Notes: a model not told the origin generated them from the letters alone. Positions 1 to 9,305 are shown, counted from the first letter of the stretch. The stretch: DNA of 44,433 nucleotides from JAQUCI01 sp964553255 (GCA_964553255.1 CAZKJS010000008.1:1-44433); one strand, 5' to 3'. Numbers and translations are program-made.

Positions 1-2
1 AT

Positions 3-206
3 TTGAATATTTATGATACTCGCATTACCATAGATAAAAATGATATTCAAGCAATAAAAGATTATCTTGCGACAGAAGGATATCAAAAAATCGGTACTTG
101 TGACATATTATCAAAGTTTGCATATCTAATAGAAGATAGTTCAGGTAAGTTTTCGCATTGGTTAGCTAATTATAAAGGGAGCTGTGATAATGTCAGTAGC
201 GATTAG
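3..206 (+). CDS. Unrecognised small protein, possibly 5'-truncated by the window edge
   Basis: A 67-codon open frame begins with TTG at base 3 and probably continues upstream of the window, because no start with a ribosome binding site is visible. The product is soluble-looking, with no membrane segment and two Cys (in GTCD and GSCD). It overlaps the next gene, whose ribosome binding site (AAGGGA, 175-180) lies inside it, so the two are probably co-transcribed and translationally coupled. I do not recognise the family. Confidence 0.45.
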   Translation: MNIYDTRITIDKNDIQAIKDYLATEGYQKIGTCDILSKFAYLIEDSSGKFSHWLANYKGSCDNVSSD

Positions 207-591
207 TGCATTAGTTTTTGTGATCCTGATCTTTAGTATGACGATATCGTTATTTGATATCAATAAGAATATGCAGCTTCGTCAAATAATACATGAAAAC
301 ACAAGAGCTGCGACTCATAATAGTTTACTTGAACTATCAAATCAATATCAAGATAATCAGCCGATATCATCAATGGCGATGTTAGAAGCTTGGCTTGTTA
401 ATTTTGTTGATGATAATGTGGTTGATATTAGTGAGTTGGTAATTGAGTTTATAAAGATCAATGAAGATCCACCTTTGTTTCTTGTAAATGTGAAAGGAAA
501 AAGTTCAGCAAGTGCTTTACTAACTGCTGAACTTTATTCAAAGATCATTTCCGGTACGATGATCATAGCAGACGATTTATTTGACTACTAA
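190..591 (+). CDS. Unrecognised protein with one N-terminal membrane helix
   Basis: The 133-residue product starts with a hydrophobic helix (about residues 4-22), followed by a polar, mixed helix/strand domain that would lie outside the membrane. I chose ATG at 190 rather than the in-frame GTG at 184 because AAGGGA (175-180) is about 9 bases from the ATG and only 3 from the GTG. One N-terminal helix followed by a long amphipathic stretch is the layout of pseudopilin or TadE-like proteins, but no prepilin peptidase site is clear, so this is only a suggestion. Its 3' end overlaps the convergent glycosyltransferase gene by 29 bases. Function unknown. Confidence 0.5.
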   Translation: MSVAISALVFVILIFSMTISLFDINKNMQLRQIIHENTRAATHNSLLELSNQYQDNQPISSMAMLEAWLVNFVDDNVVDISELVIEFIKINEDPPLFLVNVKGKSSASALLTAELYSKIISGTMIIADDLFDY

Positions 592-1519
592 GCCAAAACA
601 CTGGTTTATTAACAAGACGATAATACTGGTTTTTAAATCCTGGCAATGATCGTAAATAGGGGTTTTTTCGCCAATTAGGGAAGTTGTCATGTAATGTTTG
701 CCATAACATAGTTAGTGACTTTTTACGATCATGCTTATCAGTTATTTTCGAACAACTTCGAAAAGGTTGACCTAAAGTAAAACGGAGAAAGATATATTCC
801 AGTTCCGTCTGGTAAGTTTCATAGAAACATCTCTCTTTATAATAATCAAGAATATCATTTAAAATGAAAACTATTTCTTTTACTTGATAATTATGTGAGT
901 AGGTAATTGAATTCTCACGTTGTACATAATGAATCAATGGTTTTGCTACAAAAACAAAATTTTCGTAATAAGGAGCCATACGTATTAAAAACGATGTATC
1001 TTCAAAGCGATATCCTTCTTTAAATCGAAAATCGAGTTTCTCTAAGAAACTACGTTTATAAAGTTTATTCCATAACACCGCAAACAAATGAATCAACATC
1101 TCTTTAGCGTTTTGATATGGATATTCATTATAAATTGTCTCTTTACTTGGATAAGTAAAATAGAAGTCAGAAATGACAACATTCGCATTAGCATCAAGGG
1201 CAGTTGTATATAGTATTTCAAACATATCGTGATCAACATAATCATCACTATCAACAAATCCTATGTAATCACCAGTTGCATTTTTTAAACCAAAATTACT
1301 AGCAGACGCAATCACGCCATTAGTTATGATAAAAGATCTTATCATTGAAGGGTACTTAGCATGATACTCATCAATTATCGTTTGAGAATTATCTAATGAA
1401 GAATCATTGATCACCAAAATCTCAATATCATTTAAAGTTTGATTAACAAGAGAGTCAAGACATCTTCTTAGATAAGGTTCGACATTGTATACGGGAACGA
1501 TGATACTAACTTTTGCCAT
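563..1519 (-). CDS. GT2 family glycosyltransferase with altered acceptor-side motif
   Basis: Family 2 (GT-A fold) glycosyltransferase of 318 residues, the last gene of the minus-strand polysaccharide operon. The N-terminal SIIVPVYNVEPYLRRCLDSL and the metal-binding FVDSDDY are typical. Two normally conserved spots differ: the usual NDGS-T-DNS reads NDSSLDNS, and the usual NGG-S-ARN reads NGVIASASN. The C-terminal part (about 190-318) shares a pattern ending in FPNWRKNPYL with the gene at 23902, which has FPKWRKNRYL. ATG at 1519 is preferred over ATG at 1525 because AGGAGG lies 6 bases upstream of the former and directly abuts the latter. It overlaps gtrA by 14 bases. It probably adds a sugar to the repeat unit at the inner membrane face; donor and acceptor cannot be read. 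Confidence 0.88.
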   Translation of the reverse strand: MAKVSIIVPVYNVEPYLRRCLDSLVNQTLNDIEILVINDSSLDNSQTIIDEYHAKYPSMIRSFIITNGVIASASNFGLKNATGDYIGFVDSDDYVDHDMFEILYTTALDANANVVISDFYFTYPSKETIYNEYPYQNAKEMLIHLFAVLWNKLYKRSFLEKLDFRFKEGYRFEDTSFLIRMAPYYENFVFVAKPLIHYVQRENSITYSHNYQVKEIVFILNDILDYYKERCFYETYQTELEYIFLRFTLGQPFRSCSKITDKHDRKKSLTMLWQTLHDNFPNWRKNPYLRSLPGFKNQYYRLVNKPVFWLSSQINRLL

Positions 1520-1937
1520 GATCATCCTCCTTTTTAAAGATTAAGTATTTACTTAGAACGTAGTTTAAGATTACTATAACAACTTGCGCGAATAACTTAA
1601 CATAAAGATCAAAGAAACTGAAGACACGAATACCGATATACATGATAGCAGTCTCTGCAGCTAATGAAAACAGTCTTGCGGTAAAGAAAGCAACTAGTTC
1701 CTTAATAGTAGCGTTTAATGATTTATGATGAGAATCAAAGACAAAATTTTTGTTTGTGATATAAGCAAACGCAACAGCGAAAACCCATGATAAAACATTA
1801 GCTACAAGTTCATCTATTGCCATGACTCTAGTAAACAAAGTGTAGGTTAAAAAGCTTACAATTGTTGTTAAAACACCAAAAAACAAATACAGTAATACTT
1901 CTTTATTCTTAATCAGTCTGTTGATAATTTTTCTCAT
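1506..1937 (-). CDS. GtrA family membrane protein (putative polyprenyl-phosphate-sugar flippase)
   Basis: A 143-residue protein with about four hydrophobic segments, the size and layout of the GtrA/GtcA family. Members are thought to move undecaprenyl-phosphate-linked sugars across the membrane for use by GT-C transferases. Recognisable marks are the first helix (about 14-36), a polar NKNFVFDSHH stretch between helices 2 and 3, and the C-terminal NYVLSKYLIFKK typical of the family. In this window its likely partners, a CsbB-like GT2 (11911) and YfhO (9529), sit in the divergent operon. The start has a poor ribosome binding site and may be coupled to upstream translation. The gene overlaps the downstream GT2 by 14 bases. 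Confidence 0.82.
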   Translation of the reverse strand: MRKIINRLIKNKEVLLYLFFGVLTTIVSFLTYTLFTRVMAIDELVANVLSWVFAVAFAYITNKNFVFDSHHKSLNATIKELVAFFTARLFSLAAETAIMYIGIRVFSFFDLYVKLFAQVVIVILNYVLSKYLIFKKEDDHGKS

Positions 1938-1954
1938 AATAAACCAAGGGCTAA

Positions 1955-3514
1955 TTATTCACTAGCCTTATACCCTTTTCTTAACATTATTATTAAAATT
2001 GCCACTAGCATAGCCAATAGTAAGGAGGAGAATGGCTGATCTAGGGTATGTCCAGATGAATACGCACAAATTAATCCACCACAAAGCGAAAGGCCACTTA
2101 CCAGTACATCAATATTGATACTATTTTTTAAATTTCTTAATGCTTTATAAATTATATAGCCAAGACTTATCAGCCAAGGCAATACTAATAGTGTAAATCC
2201 TAGATAACCATGGGTATAGATTTGCATTTCGAAGTCTTTTTCTAAAACAATGCCACCAAACATAAATGATGAATAACCAAAACCAAACACTCGTTGTGGT
2301 AATGTTAATTTATTCCATTGGAAATCAAAGAATATTTTCTGGAAATCACGACCATCAATACGATCATAAAAGTCATATTCAAAAATTACATCAACCCAAA
2401 ATTTTGGATCAAGGCGGTAGTCATATAATTCCATATAGTAAATCTTTGGTGTTGTTAAAAGAAAGGCATTATCCACAAAAATGTGTGAATAAAAGTTAAG
2501 ATATTCTTGACTTGTTGGATCTAAACCAGGATCATCAAGAGAACCTTTGATTTCTTGTCTTAAATTCTCATTTGCGAGTACATACCAGTTGTTTTCGATA
2601 TTCATTTGTTGATTGACATAAGCAGGGGTAAATTTAAACATACCAGCAAATAGTAAAAATATAAAAGCAAACACAAATATGAATTGTTTATTTAGTTTAG
2701 TTCTTTTTATAATAGTCACTAATATAACAATGGCTAAATAAGCCGACATGATGATCAACACACCATAAGATGCGACTCTTGTTGCGATGCAAAACATCGC
2801 TAGACCTTGTATTAAGACCATTGAGCCAATTACCAGTTTACCTTTTAATCTGTTTAATAAGTTTAAGGTAAAAGGAAAGGTCATAAATAAAACGATACCA
2901 GTAGTATTTCCTTCGGTGAAGAAGAATTTTGATGCTATCTCTCGTGGATGAAAAGTGCTGTAAATATCAGAAAACCAAGTGAATAAATTAGCTTGTGTCC
3001 AACCGACATATGTGGAAGGACTAAACAAGAATATGTTTGATACTAAGATAGGAATTGCGATCATCATCGCCACCATGACCATAATCTTTTCAACTTGTTT
3101 AAACGATGGTTCGAGCCGATAAATAACGTATATATACACTAAAGGTAATACTAAAACAAAAACATACATTAACTCATATTTTAAAGAATAATAGAAGAAA
3201 TTTCTCAATAATAGGGTGGTTGGAATGTCTTTTACTAAAAAATGATGAATAACAAAATAAGCAAGATAAATAAATCCAACCAAAGATGCTATCAAAATAG
3301 TGTTCTTCTTTTTGTTTTCCAAAATCATAAACACTAAAAAAGCATATAGTGGTAACCAAATATAAGTTAAGAAAGTAGAGGGTAAAGGAATATTGATACT
3401 ATTAAAGAATGGATATAACCATTGATCCATGTCCAAAAAGATAACTAAGGCAATCGTGATTGCGAATATATTGATCAGTTGTTTTTTTGATAGTGACTTA
3501 ATCTTTTTTATCAT
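1955..3514 (-). CDS. Polytopic membrane protein, O-antigen polymerase/ligase-like (Wzy type)
   Basis: A 519-residue very hydrophobic protein with about 11-13 membrane segments and one large polar loop (about residues 300-400). This is the layout of Wzy polymerases and O-antigen ligases. The sequence around GFGYSSF followed by YTHGYLGFTLLVLPWL near residues 410-450 resembles the conserved segment after the big loop in this superfamily. Sequence conservation is always low in Wzy, so the call rests on topology plus context: it sits between a GT4 glycosyltransferase and gtrA, with a Wzx flippase two genes upstream. It would polymerise lipid-linked repeat units on the outer membrane face. ATG at 3514 follows AAGGAG at good spacing. 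Confidence 0.75.
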   Translation of the reverse strand: MIKKIKSLSKKQLINIFAITIALVIFLDMDQWLYPFFNSINIPLPSTFLTYIWLPLYAFLVFMILENKKKNTILIASLVGFIYLAYFVIHHFLVKDIPTTLLLRNFFYYSLKYELMYVFVLVLPLVYIYVIYRLEPSFKQVEKIMVMVAMMIAIPILVSNIFLFSPSTYVGWTQANLFTWFSDIYSTFHPREIASKFFFTEGNTTGIVLFMTFPFTLNLLNRLKGKLVIGSMVLIQGLAMFCIATRVASYGVLIIMSAYLAIVILVTIIKRTKLNKQFIFVFAFIFLLFAGMFKFTPAYVNQQMNIENNWYVLANENLRQEIKGSLDDPGLDPTSQEYLNFYSHIFVDNAFLLTTPKIYYMELYDYRLDPKFWVDVIFEYDFYDRIDGRDFQKIFFDFQWNKLTLPQRVFGFGYSSFMFGGIVLEKDFEMQIYTHGYLGFTLLVLPWLISLGYIIYKALRNLKNSINIDVLVSGLSLCGGLICAYSSGHTLDQPFSSLLLAMLVAILIIMLRKGYKASE

Positions 3515-3525
3515 TAATAGACTCC

Positions 3526-4686
3526 TTATACTTTGTTATCGATATAATAACATATATCGTTTAGAATACGTTGGTTATCATAATGATAATCAGCTAGCAT
3601 CTGCTTATTTCTAATGAGCTTTTGTTTATCTTTACATAAATCTAATAAAGTACTGTTTAAGGATTTTTGATCATTTTTAGTGATAATACCATGTTCATTT
3701 TCAGTGATTTGATCCTTTACGCCAGCAACATCCAGGGCTAAAACGGGGGTTGTACTTATTAATGACTCAATAACTATTGTGGGATAACCTTCATAAAGTG
3801 AGGATAATACAAATAGATCATTACGACGAATATATGGATAGGGATTAGTTTGATAGCCCAAAAACTGTACTTTTTCATTAAGGTTAAGTTGAAGAACTTG
3901 TGACTGTAATTTTTCTTTTAAAATACCATCTCCAATGAGTTCAAGATTAACATCAATGCCATGATCAACTACATACTTAACGGCTTCAATTAATCGATCA
4001 AGACCTTTTTGGGGATGAAAACGAGCAACAGAAATTAAATTTATCTTTTTTTCATCAAGCGGTGGTATCATAACTTCAGATAGTTTTTTAATATGTTTTT
4101 CATTGATTAAATTATGTATTACGGTAAAGTTGCTTATTTCAAATACATCCATAAATGAAGAAGCAACTTGATCAGAGCAAGCGATATTCATATTGATCAT
4201 CAATAAAGCTTTCTTTAACAACTTCATATGTCTTTTGGCATAATTATTTTCACGATAATCGGTTTGTACCCAATTAAGCTTATTTTTGCTATCACCTAAA
4301 GCAGTAAAAATAGTACAAAAACCTTCCTTTGCGGCAAACTCAACATCATATTGCTTATCAAACAATGCTTTGCGTTTGTTAACAATCATAGTTTTGATAA
4401 AAGGTGATTTCATCAACAAGAAAAATAACGTCTTCTTTGTGATTCCTACAATGTCTTTAGCTTTGATAAGACTTTTGATATCAACATCAACGTAAAAGAA
4501 AAATTTATCAGAAGGGATTACTCTAACCCAATTTGGAATTTCATCCATTAGTTCACCCTGAGGGTGAAGTATTAAAAGATCAACATCATATTTATCTTTA
4601 TCAAGCATGTGTAATAGATTATTTAGAATTCTTGATACACCGCCTAATGTCATTTCATCATTTACAAACAGAATTTGTTTTTTCAT
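3526..4686 (-). CDS. GT4 family glycosyltransferase
   Basis: Retaining GT-B fold glycosyltransferase of 386 residues, the normal size for family 4. The N-terminal half starts with ILFVNDEMTLGGVSRILNNL, the glycine-containing acceptor-side motif. The C-terminal half has SVARFHPQKGLDRLIEAV and then LSSLYEGYPTIVIESL, the nucleotide-sugar binding E-x7-E region (EGYPTIVIE). It is cytosolic and would extend the lipid-linked repeat unit. The start codon overlaps the stop of the flippase gene (TAATG), with AGTGAGG as ribosome binding site, so translation is coupled. Sugar specificity cannot be read; UDP-Galf (from glf) and a dTDP-sugar are candidates from context. Confidence 0.9.
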   Translation of the reverse strand: MKKQILFVNDEMTLGGVSRILNNLLHMLDKDKYDVDLLILHPQGELMDEIPNWVRVIPSDKFFFYVDVDIKSLIKAKDIVGITKKTLFFLLMKSPFIKTMIVNKRKALFDKQYDVEFAAKEGFCTIFTALGDSKNKLNWVQTDYRENNYAKRHMKLLKKALLMINMNIACSDQVASSFMDVFEISNFTVIHNLINEKHIKKLSEVMIPPLDEKKINLISVARFHPQKGLDRLIEAVKYVVDHGIDVNLELIGDGILKEKLQSQVLQLNLNEKVQFLGYQTNPYPYIRRNDLFVLSSLYEGYPTIVIESLISTTPVLALDVAGVKDQITENEHGIITKNDQKSLNSTLLDLCKDKQKLIRNKQMLADYHYDNQRILNDICYYIDNKV

Positions 4687-6137
4687 TACTTGGACCTCAC
4701 TAACAGGGTTTTAATCTTACTTATCATTAACATATGAAACTCATCTTTTGTGAGTGTTATAAAGCTCATATAAACAATTACACCACTTGTTATCTGAATT
4801 ACGTTTGTGATGATTCCAGGACCATTGAATCGACCAATCAAAGAAACAACCACAAGCATTATTATACCACCTATGAAATAAAGGGCAAAATTGCGAATTC
4901 TAACATTAAGATTTAATGATGTTCTAACAAACAACCATTGAACAAACATAACAGAGAACTCAGCGATAACAATAGCGATACAAGCACCTAATGCCCCAAA
5001 AAGAGGGATTAGGATGATATTTAATATTAAATTGATTATTGCGCCAATAACAATTGAAGCTGAATATTTCTTCATCATTCCTGTTGGTAATAAATATTGG
5101 ATACCAAAAACGTTGCTGATAGAGATAAACAAGATTATTGGGCTTGTTATCATTATTAATAAACCAACGATACTAAATTCTTTTGCCATAAACCAAGGTA
5201 TAAAATATGGAGCGACACCCATCATGCCAAACATCATAGGAATAGCTAAATAAAGTCCTAACCTAAAAGTTATTGATATATAGGTGTTGATCATTTCACT
5301 ATCACCTTTTTTATGAATGTTGGCAATTCTTGGTAACATCACGCTACCAATTGAAGTGATGAAATAAAGAAACATTTTCACAAAACGAATGGTTTGTTGA
5401 TAAAAAGCTGATTGTGCTTCCCAATCAACAGCCAATAATCCAACAAGGGTTTGATCAAGAACGTTGTATACACTTGATGCAATTTGAGGCACAAATAGAA
5501 CTAGGTTTGGTTTGAAATGTTCATGATATGCGTCTTTGATTGAAATCTTTGATTTATCAATATATTTAGGTAATTGCATGAACATGATGACCTGACCAAT
5601 TAATGCGGTCATAACGTTGATCAATACAAATATCAGTAGATCATCAATAGATTTTACTAAAGTAAAGATTAACACGATACCAACTATTTTAATCAATATG
5701 TTTCGTAATGCAGCGATTCTAAATTCTTCAATACCAAGGAAAAACCAAGTGATATCAAACATAGTTACAAATAGTGTTATGCCTTGTAACAAATAAATGA
5801 TCTTATATTCAAACGGATAGATATTAACAAATATTATATAAAAAACAAGCATGATCAATAGATTCATGACTTGCATAGTGAAGATATCAAAAAAGGTTTT
5901 TGATAATATCTTGCGATCATCACGTAAAGCGCCGATAGTCCTTATACCATAATTATTGATTCCCATTATCCCAAAGATAGTAAACCATTGAACTATAGAT
6001 GCGGAAAAAGCGTTAATGCCAAGACCGACATCTCCAATAACGCGAGTTGTATATGGTACAGTAATAAGTGGTACCAAAATGGTAACCACTTGATAAAGTA
6101 TGTTATAGAAATAATTAACAAATAGCTTACGATCCAA
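4686..6137 (-). CDS. Polysaccharide flippase, Wzx/RfbX-like (MOP superfamily)
   Basis: A 483-residue protein with about 14 membrane helices, the standard size for Wzx-type exporters that flip undecaprenyl-diphosphate-linked repeat units outward. The N-terminal YQVVTILVPLITVPYTTRVIG followed by GLGINAFSASIV is the family signature (tPY-sRvLG...G-G-ysfs). I prefer TTG at 6137 as the start: GAGGTG (6144-6149) is a Shine-Dalgarno sequence 6 bases before it, whereas the alternative GTG at 6146 is part of that same motif. It is followed directly by the GT4 gene, and glf lies upstream, which fits a Wzx/Wzy pathway. A second, more distant flippase is encoded at 27468. Confidence 0.88.
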   Translation of the reverse strand: MDRKLFVNYFYNILYQVVTILVPLITVPYTTRVIGDVGLGINAFSASIVQWFTIFGIMGINNYGIRTIGALRDDRKILSKTFFDIFTMQVMNLLIMLVFYIIFVNIYPFEYKIIYLLQGITLFVTMFDITWFFLGIEEFRIAALRNILIKIVGIVLIFTLVKSIDDLLIFVLINVMTALIGQVIMFMQLPKYIDKSKISIKDAYHEHFKPNLVLFVPQIASSVYNVLDQTLVGLLAVDWEAQSAFYQQTIRFVKMFLYFITSIGSVMLPRIANIHKKGDSEMINTYISITFRLGLYLAIPMMFGMMGVAPYFIPWFMAKEFSIVGLLIMITSPIILFISISNVFGIQYLLPTGMMKKYSASIVIGAIINLILNIILIPLFGALGACIAIVIAEFSVMFVQWLFVRTSLNLNVRIRNFALYFIGGIIMLVVVSLIGRFNGPGIITNVIQITSGVIVYMSFITLTKDEFHMLMISKIKTLLVRSK

Positions 6138-6198
6138 GGTCTTCACCTCTTGCTTATTATAAAGTAGTTGCTAGACAATGGCAAACTAATCAACATAC

Positions 6199-7368
6199 TT
6201 ATTTTTGATTTAGTTCACTATATTTAGCTAAAGCAGCAGCAACTACTGAATCCATATTATAATAACGGAATTCAGCTAAGCGACCTAATAAGACAAAGTT
6301 GTCAAAATCCTGCACATCAGCTACATAACGACGATAAATAGCCATATTGTCATCGGTAAACACAGGATAATATGGAATGTTACCTTTTTCGGCTGTTTCT
6401 TCATATGGGAAGGGATATTCAACAGCGATAGTCGTTTTAGCTGGTTTTTCTTGCATTAAATGTTTAAACTCAGTAATCCTGGTAAAAGCATGTTCTTCTT
6501 TAGGTGTTGGATAGTTTACGGTCGCTGTTTCTTGATAGATACCATCATGGGTTTGTAGATCAAAATACAAAGAACGATAAGCAATCTTACCATAACGATA
6601 ATTCATCAACTCATCAAGTTGTCCAGTATAGATAAACATCCCTGTGAATGGTTGTCCTTGATACTTGATCACTTTGTTTTCAAAATCAATATTTAAAACG
6701 CTTTCGGCTTTTGTGTTTAAGATAACAGTTATATTTGGATGATCTAACATCTTCTCAAAGATCTTAGTATAGCCATGAGTAGGCAAAAATTGAAACTCAT
6801 CTTGAAAATAACGATCATCATAGGATATAAATACAGGAACTCTTTCTGTAACTTTTGGATCAATCTGTTCAGGTGTGAAATCCCATTGTTTCATTGTGTA
6901 GTACTTAAACACCTTTTCATATATATACTCAGCAAGTTCTCTTATTTGTGCATTCTCGCTTTTTCGTAACATCAGTATCGGTACTTTTTCTTCCATACCA
7001 TATTCCTTTATCAAAGCGCTCTTAAGAGCGTTAGCTTTATCTTCAGGAAATAACATTTCAATCGATGTCAAGTTAAAAGGAATTGGTACAATCTTACCAT
7101 CAACATAGCCTTTTACCTTATGTTCATAGTCATACCAATCGCTGAATTGACGCAAATAATCTAAAACATGAAAATCACGACAATGGAATAAATGTGGTCC
7201 ATATTGATGTACTAATACGTCATTATCATCAATATAGTCATACATATTACCACCGATGTGGGAACGTTTATCTATAACAAGTACTTTTTTGTTGTCATTA
7301 GCGTAACGCTCCGCCATAACACTACCAGCATACCCAGCACCTACAATAATCACATCATATTTGTTCAT
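6199..7368 (-). CDS. glf: UDP-galactopyranose mutase
   Basis: FAD-dependent enzyme that converts UDP-galactopyranose to UDP-galactofuranose, the donor for furanose galactose in surface glycans. The 389-residue length fits bacterial Glf. The N-terminal dinucleotide fold VGAGYAGSVMAERYA is followed by KRSHIGGNMYDY and QYGPHLFHC, all diagnostic. The C-terminal LLGRLAEFRYYNMDSVVAAA matches the flavin/substrate-contacting end of the family, including the conserved arginine region. The start codon directly follows the rfbB stop (TAA then ATG), with GAGGGA in the end of rfbB as ribosome binding site. Its presence predicts galactofuranose in the surface polymer. Confidence 0.96.
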   Translation of the reverse strand: MNKYDVIIVGAGYAGSVMAERYANDNKKVLVIDKRSHIGGNMYDYIDDNDVLVHQYGPHLFHCRDFHVLDYLRQFSDWYDYEHKVKGYVDGKIVPIPFNLTSIEMLFPEDKANALKSALIKEYGMEEKVPILMLRKSENAQIRELAEYIYEKVFKYYTMKQWDFTPEQIDPKVTERVPVFISYDDRYFQDEFQFLPTHGYTKIFEKMLDHPNITVILNTKAESVLNIDFENKVIKYQGQPFTGMFIYTGQLDELMNYRYGKIAYRSLYFDLQTHDGIYQETATVNYPTPKEEHAFTRITEFKHLMQEKPAKTTIAVEYPFPYEETAEKGNIPYYPVFTDDNMAIYRRYVADVQDFDNFVLLGRLAEFRYYNMDSVVAAALAKYSELNQK

Positions 7369-8388
7369 TTATCGTCCCTCGTACATTCTTTTATAATAAT
7401 CCATATATTCACCACTTATAATGTTTTTCCACCAATTTTGATTATCGATGTACCATTGGATTGTTTCTTGGATACCATTATCAAAATTATATTTAGCAAC
7501 CCAACCAAGTTCTTTGATTATTTTATCGGCGTTTATCGCATAACGAAGATCATGTCCTGGACGATCAGTAACAAAACTGATTAACGATTCAGGTTTATCA
7601 AGTAATCTTAAAATAGTCTTTACGATCTCAAGATTAGTTCTTTCATTATTACCACCAATATTGTAAACACTGCCATTTTGTCCTTTTCTAACAATTAGAT
7701 CTATTGCTGAACAATGATCGTATACATGAAGCCAGTCGCGGATATTTTCACCTGTCCCATATACTGGTAGTTTCTCATCGGCTAATGCTCTACTTATCAT
7801 CAGTGGGATTAACTTTTCAGGAAATTGATAAGCACCATAGTTATTACTACATCTTGAGATGCTCATTGGTAGTTTAAAGGTTCGATGATATGCCATTACT
7901 AATAGATCAGCACTGGCTTTAGAAGCACTATATGGACTTGATGTATGAATTGGACTTGTCTCACTAAATAACAGATCTGGTCTATCTAATGGTAGATCGC
8001 CATATACTTCATCAGTTGAAACCTGATGGAATCGTTTCACTTTGTATTTCAAACAAGCATCCATTAATACTTGAGTTCCTAAAATATTAGTCATAAGAAA
8101 TACTTCTGGGGTTTCAACAGATCTATCGACATGCGTTTCAGCTGCGAAATTTACGACTACATCAAATGTATTACTTTTAACTAATTCATCAATGAACGCT
8201 CTATCAGCGATGTCACCTTTAACAAAACGGAAGCGTTTATCTTTCAGTGCCTTTTCTAAAGTGGCCATATTACCAGCATATGTAAGTTTATCAACGCATA
8301 AAATCGTATCTTCTGAATATTTATCAAGTAAATAGTAAACAAAATTACTGCCGATAAAACCGGCGCCACCTGTTATTAACCAGTTCAT
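7369..8388 (-). CDS. rfbB: dTDP-glucose 4,6-dehydratase
   Basis: Extended short-chain dehydrogenase of 339 residues that makes dTDP-4-keto-6-deoxy-D-glucose from dTDP-glucose. Seen: the NAD-binding GGAGFIGSNFVYYLL at the N-terminus, STDEVYGDL (the catalytic Asp-Glu pair of RmlB), YSASKASAD (the catalytic Tyr and Lys) and NNYGAYQFPEKLIPLMI, all typical of RfbB/RmlB. It lies 11 bases downstream of rfbA, with GGAG before its ATG. The two later rhamnose genes, rfbC and rfbD, are not in the window, so the product could be rhamnose (if they lie elsewhere) or another 6-deoxy sugar. Confidence 0.96.
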   Translation of the reverse strand: MNWLITGGAGFIGSNFVYYLLDKYSEDTILCVDKLTYAGNMATLEKALKDKRFRFVKGDIADRAFIDELVKSNTFDVVVNFAAETHVDRSVETPEVFLMTNILGTQVLMDACLKYKVKRFHQVSTDEVYGDLPLDRPDLLFSETSPIHTSSPYSASKASADLLVMAYHRTFKLPMSISRCSNNYGAYQFPEKLIPLMISRALADEKLPVYGTGENIRDWLHVYDHCSAIDLIVRKGQNGSVYNIGGNNERTNLEIVKTILRLLDKPESLISFVTDRPGHDLRYAINADKIIKELGWVAKYNFDNGIQETIQWYIDNQNWWKNIISGEYMDYYKRMYEGR

Positions 8389-8399
8389 TTTATTCTCCT

Positions 8400-9284
8400 T
8401 TATATTTGCGAAAAATAACTTGCATTAGCAACATTCTTGAGATGTTGACCATATGATGATTTACCATATATCTTAGCTGCCTCAAGTAGTTGTTCCTTAG
8501 TTATCCATTTGTTGTTATATGCGATTTCTTCAGGTATTGATATTTTAACACCTTGAACATCTTCAACAATCTTAACAAAATTAGCTGCTTCAAATAATGA
8601 GTTCATTTCGCCAGTATCAAGCCATGCGAAACCACGTCCAAAAAGCTCACAGTTCAAATCACCAAACTCAAGATAAATCTTGTTTAGATCGGTTATTTCA
8701 AGTTCTCCGCGAGCAGAAGGCTTTATTGTTTTCGCAAACTCAACCACTCTATTATCATAAAAATAAAGACCAACAGCAGCATAGTTTGACTTTGGTTGTT
8801 TAGGCTTTTCTTCAAGTGATAATACTTTACCATTTTGATCAAATTCAATAACCCCAAATCTTTCGGGATCATTTACGTAATGACCAAAAATAGTTGCTTT
8901 ACCTTTACTGGTTTTTGCTCTAAGCAACATCTCAGTGAATCTATTGCCATAGAAAATATTATCACCCAAGATCATACATACATCATCATTACCGATAAAT
9001 TCTTCACCAATTATGAAAGCTTGCGCTAAACCATCAGGTGATGGTTGCTCTTTGTAAGAAAGACTAAGACCAAATTGAGAGCCATCTTTTAATAGCTCTT
9101 TAAATCTTGGTAAGTCTGTGGGTGTAGAAATCAATAATATGTCTTTGATCCCAGCAAGCATCAAAGTTGATAAAGGATAGTAGATCATAGGCTTATCATA
9201 AATAGGCAAAAGCTGTTTTGATGTAACCAGTGTTAAAGGATATAAACGTGATCCACTTCCACCGGCTAATATTATACCTTTCAT
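8400..9284 (-). CDS. rfbA: Glucose-1-phosphate thymidylyltransferase
   Basis: Makes dTDP-glucose from glucose 1-phosphate and dTTP, the first step of dTDP-deoxysugar synthesis. The 294-residue length is normal. Seen: the nucleotide-binding GGSGSRLYPLT, then SKQLLPIYDKPMIYYPLSTL, the magnesium/substrate motif LGDNIFYG, and the family's RGFAWLDTGEMNSL. The start at 9284 (MKGIILAGG) is preferred to the in-frame ATG at 9296 because GGAGG falls between them at the correct spacing for 9284. It is the first gene of the minus-strand operon, expressed from the divergent region shared with the YfhO gene. Confidence 0.96.
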   Translation of the reverse strand: MKGIILAGGSGSRLYPLTLVTSKQLLPIYDKPMIYYPLSTLMLAGIKDILLISTPTDLPRFKELLKDGSQFGLSLSYKEQPSPDGLAQAFIIGEEFIGNDDVCMILGDNIFYGNRFTEMLLRAKTSKGKATIFGHYVNDPERFGVIEFDQNGKVLSLEEKPKQPKSNYAAVGLYFYDNRVVEFAKTIKPSARGELEITDLNKIYLEFGDLNCELFGRGFAWLDTGEMNSLFEAANFVKIVEDVQGVKISIPEEIAYNNKWITKEQLLEAAKIYGKSSYGQHLKNVANASYFSQI

Positions 9285-9305
9285 AGAAACCTCCATTACA
9301 TTTGC

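Noticed and set aside
7258..7584. 108-residue plus-strand frame across the glf/rfbB junction
   Set aside because: It overlaps two clear genes on the other strand and has no recognisable features.
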